A stretch of DNA of 8,114 nucleotides, taken from NCBI GenBank assembly GCA_039805565.1, contig JBDLTZ010000076.1:1-8114 (forward strand). The letters are read 5' to 3'. A program made the translations under genes and the position numbers. The DNA comes from CALJIC01 sp039805565. GTDB taxonomy: Bacteria; Chloroflexota; Chloroflexia; Chloroflexales; Roseiflexaceae. Below are positions 5,659-8,114 of the stretch, piece by piece; the stretch's first letter is position 1; the number at the start of each line of letters is the position of its first letter. Under the pieces are notes generated by a model. It saw only the letters and a list, made by a program, of their open reading frames with translations, ran no database searches and was not told the DNA's origin.

Positions 5659-8114
5659 CTATGTTGCGGCCAGCGTGAGCCGGACGGTGACCGGGCCGCC
5701 GGGCGCGATGGTGAGCGGCGCGTCCAGGGTGACGGAGACGTCGTCGCCGCGCTGCTCGGCGCGCGTCACGGCCGGGGCGCCGGGGGCGTCGATCGCCACG
5801 CCCAGCAGCCGCGCGCCAGGGGCCAGCCGAAGCCGCAGCCTCCGCACGGTGAGCTCCCCGCCCAGCGCCTCCCAGGTCACGCACTGCTCGGCGGCACCGG
5901 CCTCCTGCCGCACTGTGCCCCAGGCCGACCCGAGCGCCCAGACCGAGCGGAAGGACTCCGGCCTCCAGCGCGGCGCCAGGGCCAGCTCGCGCGTCACCGC
6001 CGAGTAGTGCAGCCCAGCGAGCGCCGGCAGCGCAGCCCACGCCGCCATCGCGCGGGCATAGTGGTGGCCGCACTCCTGCTCGTTCCACGGGTTGCGCCGC
6101 TCGCCGTCGAAGCGCGCGCGGATGGCCGCGATCACCGCCAGCCCCTCGTCCACCAGCCCCTCGTAGATCATGTGGACGGCGGCCTGGTACTCGAAGCCGG
6201 TCATCACCTCGCTGAAGTACGGGAACGGCACCCGCGGCCTGCCGCCGTGTGGCCAGCTGCAGATCAGCAGCGCGCGCTCGTCCGCCAGGGCGTAGGTCCG
6301 CATCACGTTCCAGTGGTCGTGCAGCTGCTCGCGGAAGTTGTGGCGGTACAGCGCACGCAGCGCCGACTCGACCTTGCTGGGCTCGAGCAGGTGGCCTAGC
6401 CCCAGGACGTGGGCCATATACTGCCCCGCCAGCTGGTCGATCAGGCAGCCGTCGCCCACCTGGAAGTCCGGGTCGGCCAGGTCGGTCTCGCCCATGCCGG
6501 CCCGCAGCTCGGGCAGGGTCTCATCCAGGCTGGCGGGCGTGCGGACGTGCTGGACGTAGTACTCGCCGTTGAACAGCTCGGCGTCCACCTTCGCGCTGCC
6601 GGATGCCAGCAGGCGGCGGCAGGTGTGCGCGAAGGCCGCGTCCCCCACGGCGTCGGCCATCGCGGCGGCGGCGGCCAGCGCCCCGAGGTACCAGACGGTG
6701 CAGAGCGGGTTCGGCCCGAACAGCTCGACGTCGTAGGTGTTGTGCTGCACTCCCTCCATCACGCCGTCGCGGTCGGCGTCCCAGCCGCCGGGCAGCCAGC
6801 AGAAGCGCACCAGCGCCGCGATCGCCGACCAGCGCCGCGCCAGCCAGGCGTCGTCGCCGCTCAGCTGCCACTCGCGGTAGCACTTCATCACCACGCCCAT
6901 CTGGCCATCGGCGGCGGCGTGGCGCCACGGCTCCCCGCCGAGCGGCAGGCGCAGGCGGAAGCTGTTCAGGCCGCGCTCGTCGGTGCCGTGCTCCAGCTCC
7001 AGCTCGCGCATGTTTCGGGCCAGCTCGGGGAATAGGAACGGGGTGGTCTGCTCGTAGTTCCAGACGTGCGTGCAGGAGCCGAAGCAGCACCCCTGCGCGT
7101 CGCCGCACCCCTCGAAGGCGAAGAAGTTGCCATCGGCGGTGCGGAAGCAGGTCTGGCTCACCAGCGTGGTGATGTTGTTGAGCGCGGCCTCCTTCACCGT
7201 CTGGGGCAGGTTAGACTCCACCAGCGCGCGGGTGAAGCGCAGGCTCTCCTCCTCGAGCGCGGCGAGCTCGGGCGCGTGCTGCGCGGCCACGTCCCAGGCG
7301 TCGGCGTAGCGCAGGGCGTAGTGGTTGCCCACCCAGCCGCCCTCCGGGTCGAGCGTATTCCAGCCACAGTCGGCGGCAGTGCGGTGCGGGAAGTGCCAGC
7401 AGAGCAGGAAGGTGAGCGCGGCGCTCCCCCCGGCAGGGACCACCGTCGCGGCCGCCACCGAGCCGATCGCCCCCTGGTCCGCCGGGCTGGGCGGCACATC
7501 CGGCGGATCATCGAAGCGACCGTCGTCGCTGAAGTCGTCCCAGAAGGTGAGCAGGTGCCGGTTCCAGTGCGTGTCGCCCCAGGTGCGCCGCAGCGAGACG
7601 TCGCCGCTCAGGGCAACGAGGGCGATCGTGCCATCCTGGGGCGTGCGCGCGGGGACCGCCTCGGAGCGCATGAGCAGCCCGCGCAGGGGGATGCCGCCGG
7701 CCTCGGCCCGGCGCGGCTCGTTGACGTTACCGCCGCGCAGCCTCCCGAGGCCGCGCGCGGCATAGGAGGAGCTTGAGTCAGCCGCCGGCTCGACGCCGAT
7801 CCAGTTCAGCAGGCTGCCAGCCACGCTGGCCTCCACCGGCGCGTCTCCGTCGTTCACCAGCACATAGCGCAGCACGGCCAACGGCAGGCTGGAGCGCGCC
7901 ACGTCCAGCGGCACCAGCGGGCTGAAGGCCTCCAGGTATACCGTGAGCGGCATGTCCGGGTCGCGCAGAGTGTAGCGCGCGAAGGGGTAGGCCGCATCGA
8001 GCGCCACCTCGCGCATGCGGGGCAGCCCGGCGGCCGCGCTGGTCACGCCGAAGCTGCCGGCGTAGGGCGGGCGCAGCGCACCCTCGAGCACGCGCGTCAC
8101 CGCTGCGGCGCCGG
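5659..8114 (-). CDS. GH116-family glycoside hydrolase, copy B (N-terminus beyond the window)
   Basis: Paralogue of copy A, open to the right edge. The reading frame runs through the last bases, and comparison with copy A (whose PAVARVLEG lies at 66-74) shows that about 65 N-terminal residues are missing. A GTG at 8098-8100 aligns inside the domain and is not the start. Counting that GTG as residue 1, the predicted nucleophile is E330 (FAFEGC), the acid/base D457 (NTYD), and the sugar-binding pair E674/R683 (9 apart). The calcium-loop-like DADRDGVMEG is at 441-450. The Cys-rich motif is conserved (C332, C338, C339, C343, plus C318 upstream). The 127-residue Glu-Asp spacing equals that recalled for Sulfolobus SSO1353 (E335/D462). 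The C-terminus is about 40 residues longer than in copy A and is predicted beta-rich (about 750-813). It is upstream of copy A in the same orientation, so probably the first of the two in one operon. Whether it has a signal peptide cannot be seen. Confidence 0.88.
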   Translation of the reverse strand, partial: GAAAVTRVLEGALRPPYAGSFGVTSAAAGLPRMREVALDAAYPFARYTLRDPDMPLTVYLEAFSPLVPLDVARSSLPLAVLRYVLVNDGDAPVEASVAGSLLNWIGVEPAADSSSSYAARGLGRLRGGNVNEPRRAEAGGIPLRGLLMRSEAVPARTPQDGTIALVALSGDVSLRRTWGDTHWNRHLLTFWDDFSDDGRFDDPPDVPPSPADQGAIGSVAAATVVPAGGSAALTFLLCWHFPHRTAADCGWNTLDPEGGWVGNHYALRYADAWDVAAQHAPELAALEEESLRFTRALVESNLPQTVKEAALNNITTLVSQTCFRTADGNFFAFEGCGDAQGCCFGSCTHVWNYEQTTPFLFPELARNMRELELEHGTDERGLNSFRLRLPLGGEPWRHAAADGQMGVVMKCYREWQLSGDDAWLARRWSAIAALVRFCWLPGGWDADRDGVMEGVQHNTYDVELFGPNPLCTVWYLGALAAAAAMADAVGDAAFAHTCRRLLASGSAKVDAELFNGEYYVQHVRTPASLDETLPELRAGMGETDLADPDFQVGDGCLIDQLAGQYMAHVLGLGHLLEPSKVESALRALYRHNFREQLHDHWNVMRTYALADERALLICSWPHGGRPRVPFPYFSEVMTGFEYQAAVHMIYEGLVDEGLAVIAAIRARFDGERRNPWNEQECGHHYARAMAAWAALPALAGLHYSAVTRELALAPRWRPESFRSVWALGSAWGTVRQEAGAAEQCVTWEALGGELTVRRLRLRLAPGARLLGVAIDAPGAPAVTRAEQRGDDVSVTLDAPLTIAPGGPVTVRLTLAAT

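Noticed and set aside
5621..5664. Direct repeat CTCTATGT (5621-5628 and 5657-5664) and TTGAGC as an internal promoter between the GH116 genes
   Set aside because: Eight bases twice is within chance, and no -10 box lies at a fitting distance from TTGAGC.
6409..7776. Long plus-strand frames (208 and 236 codons) across GH116 copy B
   Set aside because: They are antisense shadows of the GH116 frame with composition driven by GC-rich codon positions; there is no ribosome site or recognisable domain.
8098..8100. GTG at the right edge as the real start of GH116 copy B
   Set aside because: The frame is open through the edge, and the residues before it (GAAA) align with copy A, so the gene continues outside the window.
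1..8114. CRISPR array, tRNA or rRNA genes, transposase, integrase or defence genes
   Set aside because: No spaced repeats, cloverleaf-like segments or matching protein motifs were seen; nearly all bases are in five metabolic-type genes.

Overview
This window is GC-rich (roughly 70% by eye) bacterial DNA. It carries five protein-coding genes, packed tightly and with no frameshifts, RNA genes or mobile-element genes. The organism cannot be fixed from the sequence. High GC, a near-consensus sigma-70-type promoter and a tandem pair of GH116-like enzymes would fit a Chloroflexota (Chloroflexi) bacterium. An actinobacterium or another high-GC phylum is not excluded.

Layout, left to right. Positions 7-1125 (minus strand) hold an FAD-dependent oxidoreductase of the D-amino-acid oxidase (DAO) fold. 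It is divergent from a two-gene plus-strand unit: a zinc-independent medium-chain dehydrogenase/quinone oxidoreductase (1246-2187), then, 37 bases later, a stand-alone protein resembling family 9 carbohydrate-binding modules (2225-3055). The 120-base divergent gap has a strong promoter for the plus-strand unit (TTGACA, 16 bases, TACAAT). A 6+6-base dyad wraps exactly around its -10 box and is a candidate operator. Positions 3056-3159 are a convergent gap with a large imperfect inverted repeat and a 7-base tandem repeat that runs into the stop codon of the next gene. The rest of the window, 3160-8114 (minus strand), is a tandem pair of paralogous GH116-type glycoside hydrolases (relatives of bile-acid beta-glucosidase/GBA2). 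The upstream copy runs off the right edge and lacks its N-terminus.

How the genes may work together. The two GH116 proteins read leftwards 54 bases apart and are probably one transcript. Both keep the residues that align with the nucleophile Glu and acid/base Asp of GH116 enzymes. The visible proteins show no signal peptide at the start of the complete GH116 copy or of the CBM9-like protein. The simplest picture is cytoplasmic cleavage of imported beta-glycosides, with the CBM9-like protein as a possible sugar-binding partner. The oxidoreductases have no evident link to this and may simply be neighbours.

The most notable signal is a cysteine-rich segment just after the predicted catalytic Glu in both GH116 proteins (EGC, five residues, CC, one residue, GSCTHVW). 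It replaces the region that carries a sugar-binding Asp in GBA2-like enzymes. Nothing here amounts to a clear new defence system or mobile element.
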